Counted from the first letter of the stretch, positions 8,766 to 17,313 are shown. The stretch is DNA of 64,000 nt from CF-162 sp040882565 (GCA_040882565.1 JBBEAZ010000042.1:146423-210422), one strand, 5' to 3'. A program made the numbers and translations. The notes: generated by a model from the letters alone, not told the origin.

Positions 8766-9152
8766 TCAGGGCTTGTAGGTGCCGAAGCTCCAGAGGTGGC
8801 CCTCTGGGTCACGGACAGAGTAGTCGCGGGAGCCGTAGTCCTGATCGGTGGGCTCCATGACGACCTGGGCACCGGCCGCCTTCGCCCGCGCGAAGTGGCC
8901 ATCGGTGTCTTCGATGGCGATGTAGACGCCCTGCGTGACGAAGCCGAGGCCGTTGGGCGAGCGCAACTTCAGGTCGCTGTGCTTCTCCGTACCGAGCATG
9001 ACGATTCCGGAGCCGAGGTTTAGCTCGGCGTGGGCGATTGAGCCGTCCTCGTTGGCGAAAACGGCCTTCTTCTCGAAGCCGAAGGCGTTGCAGAGGAACT
9101 CGATCGCGGCCGGTGCGTCCTTGTAGGACATGAATGGGTAAACGTTGGACAT
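8766..9152 (-). CDS. VOC-family (glyoxalase-like) protein
   Basis: A 128-residue VOC domain beginning MSNVYPFMSYKDAPAAIEFL, with IAHAELNLGSGIVMLG and a C-terminal YGSRDYSVRDPEGHLWSFG strand. It has a strong AAGGAGG site 7-8 bases before the ATG. It is the first gene of the VOC pair. The AraC-type regulator immediately upstream on the same strand is the likely controller. Paralogous to the 8353-8754 product, but differing in the N-terminal half. Confidence 0.85.
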   Translation of the reverse strand: MSNVYPFMSYKDAPAAIEFLCNAFGFEKKAVFANEDGSIAHAELNLGSGIVMLGTEKHSDLKLRSPNGLGFVTQGVYIAIEDTDGHFARAKAAGAQVVMEPTDQDYGSRDYSVRDPEGHLWSFGTYKP

Positions 9153-9230
9153 TTCGTGTCCTCCTTTCTTGATTGCAGGTTATGCGCCGGGTATCGGGGC
9201 GTCTTGTACAGAACTTACCTTAGGCGGGGG

Positions 9231-10061
9231 TCAGTCGCTGAAGGCGGCCATTCGAGGGAGCTGGCCACGGAGGAATTCGCGAGGGGTCATGCCGGCGAAC
9301 TCGCGGAACTCGCGGAGGAGGTGGGCCTGGTCGTAGTAGCCGCATTCTGCGACGACGTCGGCCCAGTCGAGGCTTACGCCTGAGCGCAAGCGGCGAATGG
9401 CAGCGTTGAAGCGGATGACGCGCGCCGCAGTCTTGGGGGCGAGGCCTACCTGGTCGCGGAACTGGGCGATCAGGTGTTTGCCACTCCAACCCAGCTCTTC
9501 GGCGAGCGAGGCGATGCTGGCCTTGCCGCCGCTGCGGTTCAGCCGGTACCAGGCGAGCACGACCGCCTCGGAGGGCGGTGGCGCTGCGTCGATGCGCGTG
9601 AGGATCGCAGCGTCGAGCATGGCGAACCGTTTCTCCCAATCGCGCGCGCCGTGCAGGCGCTCGACCAGCCGGGCGCCCTCGGCGCCGAAGGCGTCGTCGA
9701 GGCCGATGGTGCGGTTCGTCAGTTCGCTCATCGGTATGCCGAGGAACATCCGCGCGCCGATCGGCGTGAAGTTGATCTGAACGCCGTAGGACGGTGACGA
9801 CTCCGTCACGACGTAGGTGTCGGAGAGGCCGGCGACGAAGACGTTGCGCCGATCCATCTCGCCGGGCCGGCGGGGATCGATCAGTCCGACCGGCTCACCG
9901 TAGCTGATGATGAGAGGGACTATGTCGCCGGGCACCTGTTGACGGCGCAATGCCGTAGCGGTCTCGACGTAGCCTTCGTATCCTCGCACGAGGCCGCGCA
10001 GGCGCGGGTGCGGCGCGCGGGTGATCAGCTCGAGGCCATCGAGGCGGTCTGTAGAGTCCAT
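9231..10061 (-). CDS. AraC-family transcriptional regulator
   Basis: A 276-residue protein with an N-terminal sensor-type domain (about 1-170, of the DUF6597-like kind found in this group, RGLVRGYEGY) and a C-terminal AraC double helix-turn-helix (about 185-270). The second helix-turn-helix contains the typical CGYYDQAHLLREFREFAGMTP. It lies about 80 bases upstream of the two VOC genes in the same direction, an arrangement common for regulators controlling an adjacent glyoxalase-like enzyme. A weak -10-like element (TAGCCT) sits 6 bases before the start. The inducer is unknown. Confidence 0.88.
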   Translation of the reverse strand: MDSTDRLDGLELITRAPHPRLRGLVRGYEGYVETATALRRQQVPGDIVPLIISYGEPVGLIDPRRPGEMDRRNVFVAGLSDTYVVTESSPSYGVQINFTPIGARMFLGIPMSELTNRTIGLDDAFGAEGARLVERLHGARDWEKRFAMLDAAILTRIDAAPPPSEAVVLAWYRLNRSGGKASIASLAEELGWSGKHLIAQFRDQVGLAPKTAARVIRFNAAIRRLRSGVSLDWADVVAECGYYDQAHLLREFREFAGMTPREFLRGQLPRMAAFSD

Positions 10062-10111
10062 GCCTCGAGGCTAGGCGAAGAGCCAGAGACTTACAAGGCG
10101 CTGATGGCGCC

Positions 10112-10300
10112 TTACAGTCGCAGCAAGCCGTTGTTGAGGTCGGAGAACTTCGTCAGCTTGCCGCGGATGATGACGTACTCAGGCAGCGCCGGGCGCCTTT
10201 CCTTGTCCTTCCGGGGCCGGACGCTCCTGGTACCGACGGCGTCCTCGTACAACTCGCGGAGCCTGTAATGCGCGGTCTCAGGCGGAATGAAACTCAGCAT
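10112..10300 (-). CDS. Small conserved-looking hypothetical protein
   Basis: A 62-residue ORF rich in charged residues, with no membrane segment and no recognised domain. It is supported by a very good ribosome site (GGGAGGG) about 6 bases before the ATG and by a position that fills the gap upstream of the AraC gene without overlap. The sequence reads like a compact cytoplasmic protein (PEYVIIRGKLTKFSDLNNGL near the C-terminus). Function unknown. Confidence 0.55.
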   Translation of the reverse strand: MLSFIPPETAHYRLRELYEDAVGTRSVRPRKDKERRPALPEYVIIRGKLTKFSDLNNGLLRL

Positions 10301-10466
10301 CGCGGTTCCCTCCCTATTAGGCTGTTGGGCGGCGACATCATCGCGCCTGCCGGATACAAGTGTGTTGCCGAACGGTCAAGTGAAGGTGAAAGTTCTGTTC
10401 AGATGTTTGCGTGCTACAATCGCCCTGCCCGCCGCCAGGCGGGCCCAACAAAGCAGGAGGCGCCCA

Positions 10467-11444
10467 ATGGTCACGACGCAGGTCTTCGGAGACATTTCGC
10501 CTACGGATGACTACACCCACCCTCTCGGTCCGGAGGAGAATTTCAACGAGAGCATGTACTTCAACTTTTTCGACACGCGGTTGCGGCGAGGCGGCTTTCT
10601 GCGCATCGGCAACCGCGCGAATGAGCACTACGCGGAGGTCACGCTCTCGCTCTTTGAGGCGGACGGCACGGTGCTGTTCAACTACAAACGCCCTGAAATC
10701 ACGACGAACGACGCGTATGACGCGGGCGGGATGCGGTTCGAGCCGATCGAGCCGCTGATCCGCCACCGCACGACCTACGACGGCTCGTCTGTCTTCTTGG
10801 CGACGCCCGAGCAGATGTCGGACCCCGGCAAGGCCTTCCGCGAAAACCCGCACAAGAAGGTGCAAATCGACCTGGTGCACGAGGCCGTCGGCCCTGTCTA
10901 TGGAACCACAGGCGCTGACCGTCCGACTGAGGACGCGGAGAAGGGCTTCGGGAGAGCACACTACGAGCAGCACATGAGGGTCACGGGCACGGTGACGATC
11001 GACGGCGAGACAGTGGAGATCGACGCTTTCGGCCTGCGCGACCACTCCTGGGGACCGCGCTACTGGCAGAACATCCTCTCGTATCGCTGGCTGACCTGCT
11101 CATTCGGGCCTTCGCTCAACATCATGGTCTCCGAGATCAACCGCACAGAGACGGACCGCACGGAGTGGGGCGTTGTGGTTCGCGACGGTGTGCTTTCGCG
11201 GATCACGGGTGTGAGCATCGACTCGAAGTTCGACGCCGATCAGCCGTTCCATCGCTCGATGAAGGCGGACCTGACGCTGGACGGCGGGGAGAAGGTGGCC
11301 GTCGAGGGCAAGGTGATCGGCTTCATCCCGCTGCGCAACCGACGCGAGGGCCTCGTCACTCACATCGGCGAGGCGATGACCGAGTACACGTGCCTCGGGC
11401 AGACGGGCCTCGGCATCTCCGAGTACCTCGACCAGATTCAGTAG
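10467..11444 (+). CDS. DUF7064/DUF7065-type protein
   Basis: A 325-residue protein; start chosen at ATG 10467 because AGGAGG lies 8 bases upstream, while the longer frame from 10287 adds non-conserved sequence. The C-terminal half has FGLRDHSWGPRYWQ, which I associate with the DUF7064/DUF7065 family, formerly grouped with hydroxyneurosporene-synthase/lipocalin-like folds. The N-terminal part (EENFNESMYFNFFD) also matches that group. The family is often found beside phosphotransferases and lipid or CoA enzymes, as here, which suggests a role in modifying or binding a lipophilic substrate. No catalytic residues are assigned. Confidence 0.7.
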   Translation: MVTTQVFGDISPTDDYTHPLGPEENFNESMYFNFFDTRLRRGGFLRIGNRANEHYAEVTLSLFEADGTVLFNYKRPEITTNDAYDAGGMRFEPIEPLIRHRTTYDGSSVFLATPEQMSDPGKAFRENPHKKVQIDLVHEAVGPVYGTTGADRPTEDAEKGFGRAHYEQHMRVTGTVTIDGETVEIDAFGLRDHSWGPRYWQNILSYRWLTCSFGPSLNIMVSEINRTETDRTEWGVVVRDGVLSRITGVSIDSKFDADQPFHRSMKADLTLDGGEKVAVEGKVIGFIPLRNRREGLVTHIGEAMTEYTCLGQTGLGISEYLDQIQ

Positions 11445-11448
11445 GCAT

Positions 11449-12483
11449 TTGCCGCGACCAACCGCCACGCCCGAGGAAGTCGCCGAAAAGCTAACTATCT
11501 TCCTCAAGCGCTCGCACAGGGCGAAGTCTGTGCGGATCGAGGGGACGCGGCTGCTGACGGGAGGGGCTTCGCGGCAGACATGGTCGTTTGACGCGACGAT
11601 CGAGCACGCGGACGGGCGGAGCGAGACGCTGCCGCTGATTGCGCGGGCGGACCCGCGGAAGCAGCCGGGACTGATGGCGCGTGAGACGGAGTATCGGCTG
11701 CTTGAGGCGGCGCACGCGGCGGGTGCACCGGTGCCGGCTGTGCACTTGATGGGTGATGACTCACTCGGCGCGCCGTTCTTCCTGATGGAGCGCGTCGAGG
11801 GGGAGACGATCGCGCGGCGAATCCTCCGCGACGAGGAGTACACGGCGGCGCGCGAGAAGATGGCGGCTCAACTGGGCGGAATCATCGCGGCGATCCATCG
11901 AGTGCCGTTGGCCGGACTCGGTGAGGCGCTGGCGGAGCCGCTGGAGGGCAAGTCAGCGGCCGAGTCGGAGGTGCAGCGCTTTGAGGGGACGTTCCGGGCC
12001 ATCGCTCCAGAGCCGCACCCGGCGTTCGAGCTGGCGATTCGCTGGCTGCAGCGGAACCTGCCGGCGGGCGCTGAGCCGGTGCTAGTGCACGGCGACTACC
12101 GGATGGGCAACTTCATCGTCGGGCCGGAGGGCGTGCGGTCGGTGTTGGACTGGGAGCTGGCGCATGTTGGCGACCCGATGGAGGACCTGGCGTGGGTGTC
12201 TGTCCGCTCTTGGCGGTTTGGGAACGACGACCGGCCAGTGGGCGGCGTGGGCCAGCGGGAGGAGTTCTTCGCGGCGTATGAGGCGGCGGGAGGGCGCCGG
12301 GTGGACCGGGCGGCGGTTCACTGGTGGGAGGTGTTCGGGAACCTGCGCTGGGGCGTGATCTGCATCATGCAGGCGCGGGCGTACCTCGACGGAATGTCGA
12401 AGTCGGTGGAGCTGGCGACGATCGGGCGGCGGACGGCGGAGACAGAGTGGGAGCTGCTGAACCTGATGGAGGAAGCGGGATGA
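11449..12483 (+). CDS. Phosphotransferase-family (APH-like kinase) protein
   Basis: A 344-residue aminoglycoside-phosphotransferase-fold kinase from TTG 11449, four bases after the preceding stop. The catalytic loop is HGDYRMGN (214-221) and the metal-binding LDWELAHVGDP contains Asp234. This branch (often beside acyl-CoA dehydrogenases and DUF6285) is not an antibiotic-resistance enzyme. Its members are thought to phosphorylate hydroxyacyl or other small metabolites. The stop codon overlaps the ATG of a 23-codon ORF as ATGA, and a DUF6285 gene follows, so the three or four genes form an operon. Confidence 0.88.
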   Translation: MPRPTATPEEVAEKLTIFLKRSHRAKSVRIEGTRLLTGGASRQTWSFDATIEHADGRSETLPLIARADPRKQPGLMARETEYRLLEAAHAAGAPVPAVHLMGDDSLGAPFFLMERVEGETIARRILRDEEYTAAREKMAAQLGGIIAAIHRVPLAGLGEALAEPLEGKSAAESEVQRFEGTFRAIAPEPHPAFELAIRWLQRNLPAGAEPVLVHGDYRMGNFIVGPEGVRSVLDWELAHVGDPMEDLAWVSVRSWRFGNDDRPVGGVGQREEFFAAYEAAGGRRVDRAAVHWWEVFGNLRWGVICIMQARAYLDGMSKSVELATIGRRTAETEWELLNLMEEAG

Positions 12484-12551
12484 GTTTGTTTGGTAGTTTC
12501 CGTGTTTTCAGACGCGGTACTCAGATTGCTTCCGGAATTGGTCTACGTTGA
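12480..12551 (+). CDS. Possible 23-residue coupling mini-ORF
   Basis: ATG overlaps the phosphotransferase stop (ATGA) and its own TGA overlaps the next ATG (TGATG). GGAGG lies about 7 bases upstream. The predicted peptide is basic and hydrophobic (starts MSLFGSFRVFRR). The DNA is visibly less GC-rich than its neighbours. It may serve only to carry ribosomes to the downstream gene, which lacks its own ribosome site. It could also be chance. Confidence 0.35.
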   Translation: MSLFGSFRVFRRGTQIASGIGLR

Positions 12552-12967
12552 TGCAGGACCGACCGACGTACGATGAACTGTTGGCAGCCGTTGAGGAGTT
12601 TCTCGACACGGAGATCGTGCCGAACGTGCCGGGATCGCGGGGGTTTCACGCGCGGGTCGCCGCCAACGCGATACGGATCGTGAGGCGTGAGCTGGCGCAC
12701 GAGGAGGAGCAGCTGGCCGCTGAGTGGGACGGGCTGGACGCGATCCTGGGGGCCGCGGAGCGCCCTTCTCAGCGTCTGGCGCTGCGCTCGGTACTGCGCG
12801 AGCGGAATGAGGCGCTGTGCGGGCTAATCCGGGAGGGTGGCGCGGACGCGGGCAAGACTGCGGGGGCCGTGTTTGGGCACGTGCGGAGCACTGTTGCCGC
12901 TAAGTTGAGGGTGAGCGATCCCGAACTGCTGGAACGTTCGCAACTCACCCAAAGCTATCGACCTTAA
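12551..12967 (+). CDS. DUF6285-family protein
   Basis: A 138-residue helical protein starting MQDRPTYDELLAAVEEFL, with GFHARVAANAIRIVRRELA in the middle. This pattern fits DUF6285, a family usually encoded directly after APH-like phosphotransferases and acyl-CoA dehydrogenases, as seen here. No enzyme motif is visible and its role is probably auxiliary to the kinase. There is no Shine-Dalgarno site before the ATG, so translation probably depends on termination of the upstream mini-ORF (TGATG). Confidence 0.75.
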   Translation: MQDRPTYDELLAAVEEFLDTEIVPNVPGSRGFHARVAANAIRIVRRELAHEEEQLAAEWDGLDAILGAAERPSQRLALRSVLRERNEALCGLIREGGADAGKTAGAVFGHVRSTVAAKLRVSDPELLERSQLTQSYRP

Positions 12968-13019
12968 GCGTTACGTCACGTACGCTTCTGGAAGCGCGCC
13001 CTATCCAAAGGAGGCACAA

Positions 13020-13823
13020 ATGACCAACGAACGAACGTCTGCGTGGCGCTTTCTGTTCCTGCTGCTGAGCGCCTTCGCGATGACTGCCCTGCTGCTCGCG
13101 ACCGCTTGCGGCGGCGACGACGACGACGGGGGTGACGAAACCAGCGCAACCGCGACCCAGGACTCCGGGGACGACGGGGGGGATGATGGCGGCGACGATG
13201 AGGACCCGACCGAGACCGAGGACTCCGGTGACGACGGCGGGGATGAGGAAGACATCTTCTCGCAGCTGGATGAGCTGACCGGCGACCTGGAAACCGTCAC
13301 CGGGAAGATCTCCTACGAGATCACCGACGCTGATGGCACCACGTCATCGATGACGTTTTATGCGAAGTCGCCGAACTCGCGGTTCGACACCAGCGACGGA
13401 TCGACGACGTCTATCATCATCTCTACGCCAGACACGACGTACGTTTGTGACTCCAGTTCTGAAACATGCATTGCGACGCCCGGTTCGGGCGACGACGTCT
13501 CATCGCTTGGCCTCTTCGGCGCCTTCTTCAGCTCGGAGATTATCGGCGCGTACGTCAACGTCGCCGAGGCGGCCGGGGTTGACGTCGAGATGTCGGACGA
13601 GTCGATAAACGGAATCGACGCCACCTGTTTCTCGTGGGACGAAGACACGGCGCTGGAAGTAGACTCCGGCAAGCTGTGCTTTAACGACGCAGGTGTAATG
13701 GTCTACCAAGAGTTCACGGACGATAGCGGCACAACGAAATTAGAAGCGACTGAATACTCCGACGATGTTTCGGACTCTGATTTCGAGCCGCCTTACGACG
13801 TGACGGAGATACCCGGACAGTAG
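13020..13823 (+). CDS. Lipoprotein with acidic linker (LolA/LppX-like fold possible)
   Basis: A 267-residue lipoprotein. An N-terminal hydrophobic signal ends at the lipobox Cys30 (LLLATACGG). A low-complexity Asp/Glu/Gly/Thr linker (about 31-78) is followed by a beta-rich domain with the repeated strand pattern seen in LolA/LppX-like carriers (GKISYEITDADGT, MTFYAKSPNSRFD). It is anchored outside the cytoplasmic membrane and may shuttle or bind a lipid, but this is inferred from pattern only. AAGGAGG precedes the ATG at good spacing. A palindromic sequence lies just upstream and a terminator follows. Confidence 0.75.
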   Translation: MTNERTSAWRFLFLLLSAFAMTALLLATACGGDDDDGGDETSATATQDSGDDGGDDGGDDEDPTETEDSGDDGGDEEDIFSQLDELTGDLETVTGKISYEITDADGTTSSMTFYAKSPNSRFDTSDGSTTSIIISTPDTTYVCDSSSETCIATPGSGDDVSSLGLFGAFFSSEIIGAYVNVAEAAGVDVEMSDESINGIDATCFSWDEDTALEVDSGKLCFNDAGVMVYQEFTDDSGTTKLEATEYSDDVSDSDFEPPYDVTEIPGQ

Positions 13824-13847
13824 ACACGACTCACCAGGAAATCCCCG

Positions 13848-13873
13848 CAGGCCGCCGGATGACCGGCGGCCTG
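13848..13873 (+). terminator. Rho-independent terminator after the lipoprotein gene
   Basis: A perfect 11-bp stem (CAGGCCGCCGG with CCGGCGGCCTG) encloses an ATGA loop and is followed by CTCGTTTT. Confidence 0.85.
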
Positions 13874-13927
13874 CTCGTTTTCAGTTGCCTCGCCGGAGAG
13901 GGAATCGGTAACATAGACGGTGCTCTT

Positions 13928-14014
13928 GCCGAGGTGGTGGAATAGGTAGACACGCCGTCTTGAGGGGGCGGTGCCCGTAAGGGCGTAGGGGTTCAAATCC
14001 CCTCCTCGGCACCA
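13928..14014 (+). tRNA. tRNA-Leu (GAG)
   Basis: Class II tRNA of 87 nt with an encoded CCA. The acceptor stem GCCGAGG pairs with CCTCGGC. The long variable arm (TGCCCGTAAGGGCG) is typical of leucine. The anticodon loop TTGAGGG gives anticodon GAG, which reads CUC/CUU. It matches the CUC specifier proposed for the T-box upstream of leuS. Confidence 0.95.
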
Positions 14015-14024
14015 AGCAGCGAAA

Positions 14025-14099
14025 GGCGACGTAGCCAAGTGGTTAAGGCAGGGGTCTGCAAAACCCTGATCGGGGGTTCGAATCCCCCCGTCGCCTCCA
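14025..14099 (+). tRNA. tRNA-Cys (GCA)
   Basis: A 75-nt tRNA with acceptor stem GGCGACG/CGTCGCC, discriminator T and encoded CCA. The anticodon loop TCTGCAA gives GCA. It starts 10 bases after tRNA-Leu(GAG), so the two are one transcript. Confidence 0.95.
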
Positions 14100-14109
14100 A
14101 TGACTAGAT

Positions 14110-14140
14110 GAGAGAACGGCCCTACTGGGCCGTTTCTCTC
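14110..14140 (+). terminator. Probable terminator hairpin of the tRNA pair
   Basis: A long stem pairs GAGAGA-ACGGCCC with GGGCCGTTTCTCTC. One base is bulged, the loop is TACT, and the T run lies inside the 3' arm. It begins 11 bases after tRNA-Cys. Confidence 0.65.
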
Positions 14141-14237
14141 GTTGTGGGGGCACCACTGTGAGACAAATGCGAGGCCCGTCCGCGCTTCCGGGGTTGACGC
14201 CTCTTCGTGCTGATGGCAGCGTGCCCCGGTATACGCG

Positions 14238-14316
14238 CCCCGCGCCCTCCCCAAGTGAAGGGGGTTGTCGGGGGGACACCCCCGAACCCCCCAGCAGCGG
14301 CTCCACTGCACCCTTG
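14238..14316 (+). repeat. GC-rich interspersed repeat, copy A
   Basis: Shares with 41413-41487 the same ordered blocks: CCCTCCCCAAG, a short variable stretch, GGGGGACACCCCC, GAACCCCCC, GCAGCG, then CTGCACC. It lies in a 386-base stretch without a gene (14100-14485), which otherwise contains only the tRNA terminator and the promoter region of the next small gene. Confidence 0.7.
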
Positions 14317-14485
14317 GCGTGAATCCTCACGCGCATGTTGTCGGGCGATGAGTGGGCGAGATCCGCCGCCTGCACACGTCCTATCGTGGGCTTGACCAAC
14401 ATCGCATAGTGCGCAGAGGTTCGGTCCGTTCGTACCGTTCCATGGTCAGCGAAGTGTTATTCTGCCCCCCAAGGAGGAGCACGAC

Positions 14486-14734
14486 ATGACTGAAGCAACA
14501 CATGAGACCGATGAGACTATGGAGGGAGAAAAAGGGCATGTTGAGGTTGGGATGCTTGCCTTGATCGGGGCGGCGGGTGCGATCGCGCTCGGCATTGGCG
14601 TGGCGGCTGATAGCGACATTGTGGCGATCGGAGGAGGAATTGCGACGGGCGTGGGTATTTTCGTGGGGTCGCTGCTCCGGCACAGGGTCATCGACTACGA
14701 CGTATACAGGCGGCTCGAAAACCTCGAGAAATAG
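14486..14734 (+). CDS. Small two-helix membrane protein
   Basis: 82 residues. A hydrophilic acidic leader (about 1-20) is followed by two hydrophobic glycine-rich segments (about 22-41 and 45-63) and a basic/acidic tail (VIDYDVYRRLENLEK). AAGGAGG stands about 9 bases before the ATG. No family is recognised. It is likely an inner-membrane protein of unknown role, with no obvious operon partner, since the following transhydrogenase gene starts 32 bases on but is broken. Confidence 0.65.
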   Translation: MTEATHETDETMEGEKGHVEVGMLALIGAAGAIALGIGVAADSDIVAIGGGIATGVGIFVGSLLRHRVIDYDVYRRLENLEK

Positions 14735-14766
14735 CCGCGCGGCTGCGTGGCGGCGAGGCCGGCTGA

Positions 14767-15862
14767 ATGATGCACTTTGACTTGCTGGTGCTAGGCTCTG
14801 GGCCAGCGGGGCAGAAGGCGGCGGTACAAGCGGCCAAGCTAGGCAAGCGCGCCGCCGTTGTCGAGCGCATAGCCCAACTCGGCGGTGTCTCGATCCACGC
14901 GGGAACGATTCCCAGCAAGACTCTACGCGAGGCGGTGATCTACCTCACCGGGTACCACCAGCGGACATTCTACGGACACTCGTACACCGTCGATGAGGAC
15001 ATCACGATGCGTGACCTGATGCTCCGCGCGGAGCACGTTATCCAGCACCAGATCGAAGTGACGAGCGAACAGTTACTGCGAAACGGCGTGGAGGTGCTGA
15101 GCGGGGAAGCGGCTTTTGTGGACCCGCACACTATTGCGGTTACGGAAGCCAGCGGGTCACGGGTACTCGTCAGCGCCGACAAGATCCTGATCGCCACAGG
15201 GAGCGAGGCGGCGCGTGACCCACACATTCCGTTCGATGGCCCAACGAGTTCTGACGAGCGATGACCTGTTGCGGCTGCCGGAGGTGCCGGGATCCCTGGC
15301 GATTATGGGCGCCGGGATCATCGGCACAGAGTATGCGGGCATCTTTGCCGCGCTCGGGATCGCGGTGACCCTGATCGACCGCCGGCCGAAGCTGCTGCCG
15401 TTCGTGGACGGCGAGGTAGGAGAGACGCTCGCACACCACCTAACCGAACATGGCGTGGTGTTGCACCTAGAAGAAGATGTCGCAGCGGTCGATAGCGGAC
15501 ACCCGGACTACATTGAGGTGCGCCTGGTGTCAGGCAATGCGGTGCGGGCCGAGGCCGTGCTCTGCAGTGTCGGCAGGGTCGGCGCAACGGCGGCGCTGAA
15601 CCTGGCGGCTGCCGGAATACAGGCGGACGATCGAGGGCGGATTCCGGTGGACGAGCACTTCCGGACGGCGGTGCCCCATATCTACGCGGCGGGCGACGTC
15701 ATCGGTAGCCCTGCTCTAGCTGCGACGTCCATGGAGCAAGGCCGCCTGGCAGCGTGCCACGCGTTCGGCGTACCGGAGCAGACAGCCGTTGTTCCCCTGC
15801 CTTACGCGATCTACACGGTGCCCGAGATCGCAATGCTCGGGCCGACTAGTGAGGAACTGGAA
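14767..15862 (+). pseudogene. sthA: Soluble pyridine nucleotide transhydrogenase, 5' part (frameshifted, IS-interrupted)
   Basis: Encodes the FAD and NAD domains of a SthA-type Si-specific NAD(P)+ transhydrogenase: the FAD motif GSGPAGQKAAVQAAKLGKR, the GTIPSKTLREA segment (where related dehydrogenases have the redox Cys pair; both are absent here, as partly in other SthA), and the NAD motif GAGIIGTEYAGIFAALG. The frame shifts at about 15240: codons up to PFDGP are in the frame of 14767, while RVLTSDDLLRLPEVPGS continues in the frame of 15215, consistent with one extra base. The gene then stops at codon GAA 15860-15862, where the IS1595-like element begins. The 3' remainder is at 18501-18854. 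The gene is almost certainly dead. Confidence 0.9.
15855..15862. repeat. Target-site duplication, left copy
   Basis: AACTGGAA immediately before the left inverted repeat. The identical octamer is at 18493-18500 after the right inverted repeat. Removing the element and one copy restores the sthA codons EELEASGIEY. Confidence 0.92.
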
Positions 15863-15885
15863 GGTGACAATATACTTGGCTCACC
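15863..15885 (+). repeat. Left terminal inverted repeat of the IS1595-like element
   Basis: Starts GGTGACAATATACTT and pairs with 18470-18492 on the opposite strand, with three mismatches in 23. The cargo gene starts only 12 bases inside it. Confidence 0.9.
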
Positions 15886-15897
15886 TGAGAGGGTACA

Positions 15898-16758
15898 ATG
15901 ACCGCTGAAACGCGGGCCTGCCCTCGCCCAGTGTGGATTGAGAATCCCTACAGGCTCGTCAGCCTGGGGGAAATCATGCAATTCGCCGAAGAAGAGGTTC
16001 AGTTTGGGCCGTTCGCCAATTACTGCTACATGCTGGGCGCGCTCGACTTTGCTGCAATTAACGGTGGCGGCCTCAGCGAAACCGACAGGATACAGACCGA
16101 GGTCATCGTTCAGGTCGCCATCAAGGACATGAAAACACTCGGGCTGCGAGTAGCTGCCTCAAACGCTGGCGACGTGCTTGAGATGTTGCAGGGAAAGCAC
16201 CCCCACAGTTCGCCAAAGGCGTTGCACGACTACATCACAATCGCGCGTTCGTCGCTTACGGTGGAGCTATCGTCCACCGTGTTCTTACACGTCGCGTCGT
16301 CAGATGCGGACTACTATCGCGAGCCGCTTGACGGCGTGAGTGAAGACGTTAGGGAGCGGTTTCCTTCGACCCTCGAAGACCTGCGAGAAGCCGCCAAGTG
16401 TTACGCACTGAATCGCTCCACAGCGTGCGTTTTTCACGCGATGAGAGTTGCCGAGGGCGGCCTAATCGCCCTCGCCAAACGGCTGAAAGTCCAAGCTGCT
16501 AACGACAAGAATTGGCATGCTCTGTTGGTGGACATAGAGAAGGCGATCAAGCAGATCAGTGAGGCATCACATGGCTCTGACTGGCGCTCGGAGCGCCAGT
16601 GGTATTCGGATGCGTCGGCCCAACTGCACAACTTCAAGGATGCGTGGCGCAACGAGGTAATGCATGTCCACCAGACCTACACGCCATCCCGCGCCCGTGA
16701 GATTTTGTCCGCGACGCGGGCATTCATGTGTCAGATAGCCACGCGGTTGAAGGAGTAG
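15898..16758 (+). CDS. HEPN-like protein, cargo gene 1 of the insertion element
   Basis: 286 residues. The N-terminal half (about 1-150) is not recognised. The C-terminal half is helical: ALNRSTACVFHAMRVAEGGL (about 170-190), then an Arg-Asn-x3-His sequence, RNEVMH, with Arg251 and His256, followed by YTPSRAREILSATRAFM. An R-x4-6-H motif in such a helical bundle is the signature of HEPN domains, many of which are RNases in toxin-antitoxin, abortive-infection and CRISPR contexts. GAGAGG precedes the ATG. The next gene starts 3 bases after the stop, so the two cargo genes form an operon. A nuclease role is inferred, and a non-catalytic HEPN protein is possible. Confidence 0.7.
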   Translation: MTAETRACPRPVWIENPYRLVSLGEIMQFAEEEVQFGPFANYCYMLGALDFAAINGGGLSETDRIQTEVIVQVAIKDMKTLGLRVAASNAGDVLEMLQGKHPHSSPKALHDYITIARSSLTVELSSTVFLHVASSDADYYREPLDGVSEDVRERFPSTLEDLREAAKCYALNRSTACVFHAMRVAEGGLIALAKRLKVQAANDKNWHALLVDIEKAIKQISEASHGSDWRSERQWYSDASAQLHNFKDAWRNEVMHVHQTYTPSRAREILSATRAFMCQIATRLKE

Positions 16759-16761
16759 CAG

Positions 16762-17220
16762 ATGAGTCGGGAAATGAAGCCAGGTGCCCTCGATCTGATA
16801 TACGAAATCACACGTCACGGCCCACCGCATCAATTCCAAGAGTTGTAGGCATTGGATGGAAAGAACGCTCAGGTCTTTTCGGTCGCGAGCGTAATAGTCG
16901 GGCTCGCCGGACTCGCTCCCCAACGTGAAATTAACCTGTTCACCTTAGCCGTCATCGCGTATCTATTCGTCGCGGTCGTGTCGCTATGGAGCGTTTGGGT
17001 TAGACCGACCCGCCGCCCGTTTCATACCGATTCGCTCTTGGACGACTACTGGGAGCGAGAGGCCGAGTTTGTGAAGTACGCGCTGGCACGCGAGTTGCCA
17101 GAAATATACACACACAACCAGAAAATCATCGATCGCAAGGCCCTATCCGCCCGCTTGGCGATCGCCGCCACTGCTGTGGAGGTTGTCGCGATTGGCGGGA
17201 TGGTTATCTGGGTCGCCTGA
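16762..17220 (+). pseudogene. Small multi-pass membrane protein, cargo gene 2, with in-frame amber codon
   Basis: ATG 16762 has AAGGAG six bases upstream, overlapping the end of cargo gene 1. The frame reads 28 codons (ends HQFQEL), meets TAG at 16846-16848, and continues open to 17220. After the TAG come ALDGKNAQVFSVASVIVGLA (first membrane segment), NLFTLAVIAYLFVAVVSLW (second), a charged cytoplasmic stretch, and a last segment near LSARLAIAATAVEVVAIGG. The layout resembles the small 2TM/3TM membrane effectors of bacterial immune systems, but no family is proven. The single stop looks like a nonsense mutation. Re-initiation at TTG 16852 would give about 122 residues. Confidence 0.65.
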
Positions 17221-17313
17221 TGGGCTGTTGTGGCTGTCGTGGGGGTGGCCCTGATTGGCCCCAGTCAGGTTTTGGCGGCTGGGGCGAAGGCGGCGCTGGG
17301 CGGGGCTCCGTCA

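Noticed and set aside
11449..12483. Aminoglycoside resistance gene
   Set aside because: The fold is APH-like, but the neighbours (DUF7064, DUF6285) and the sequence belong to the metabolic phosphotransferase branch.
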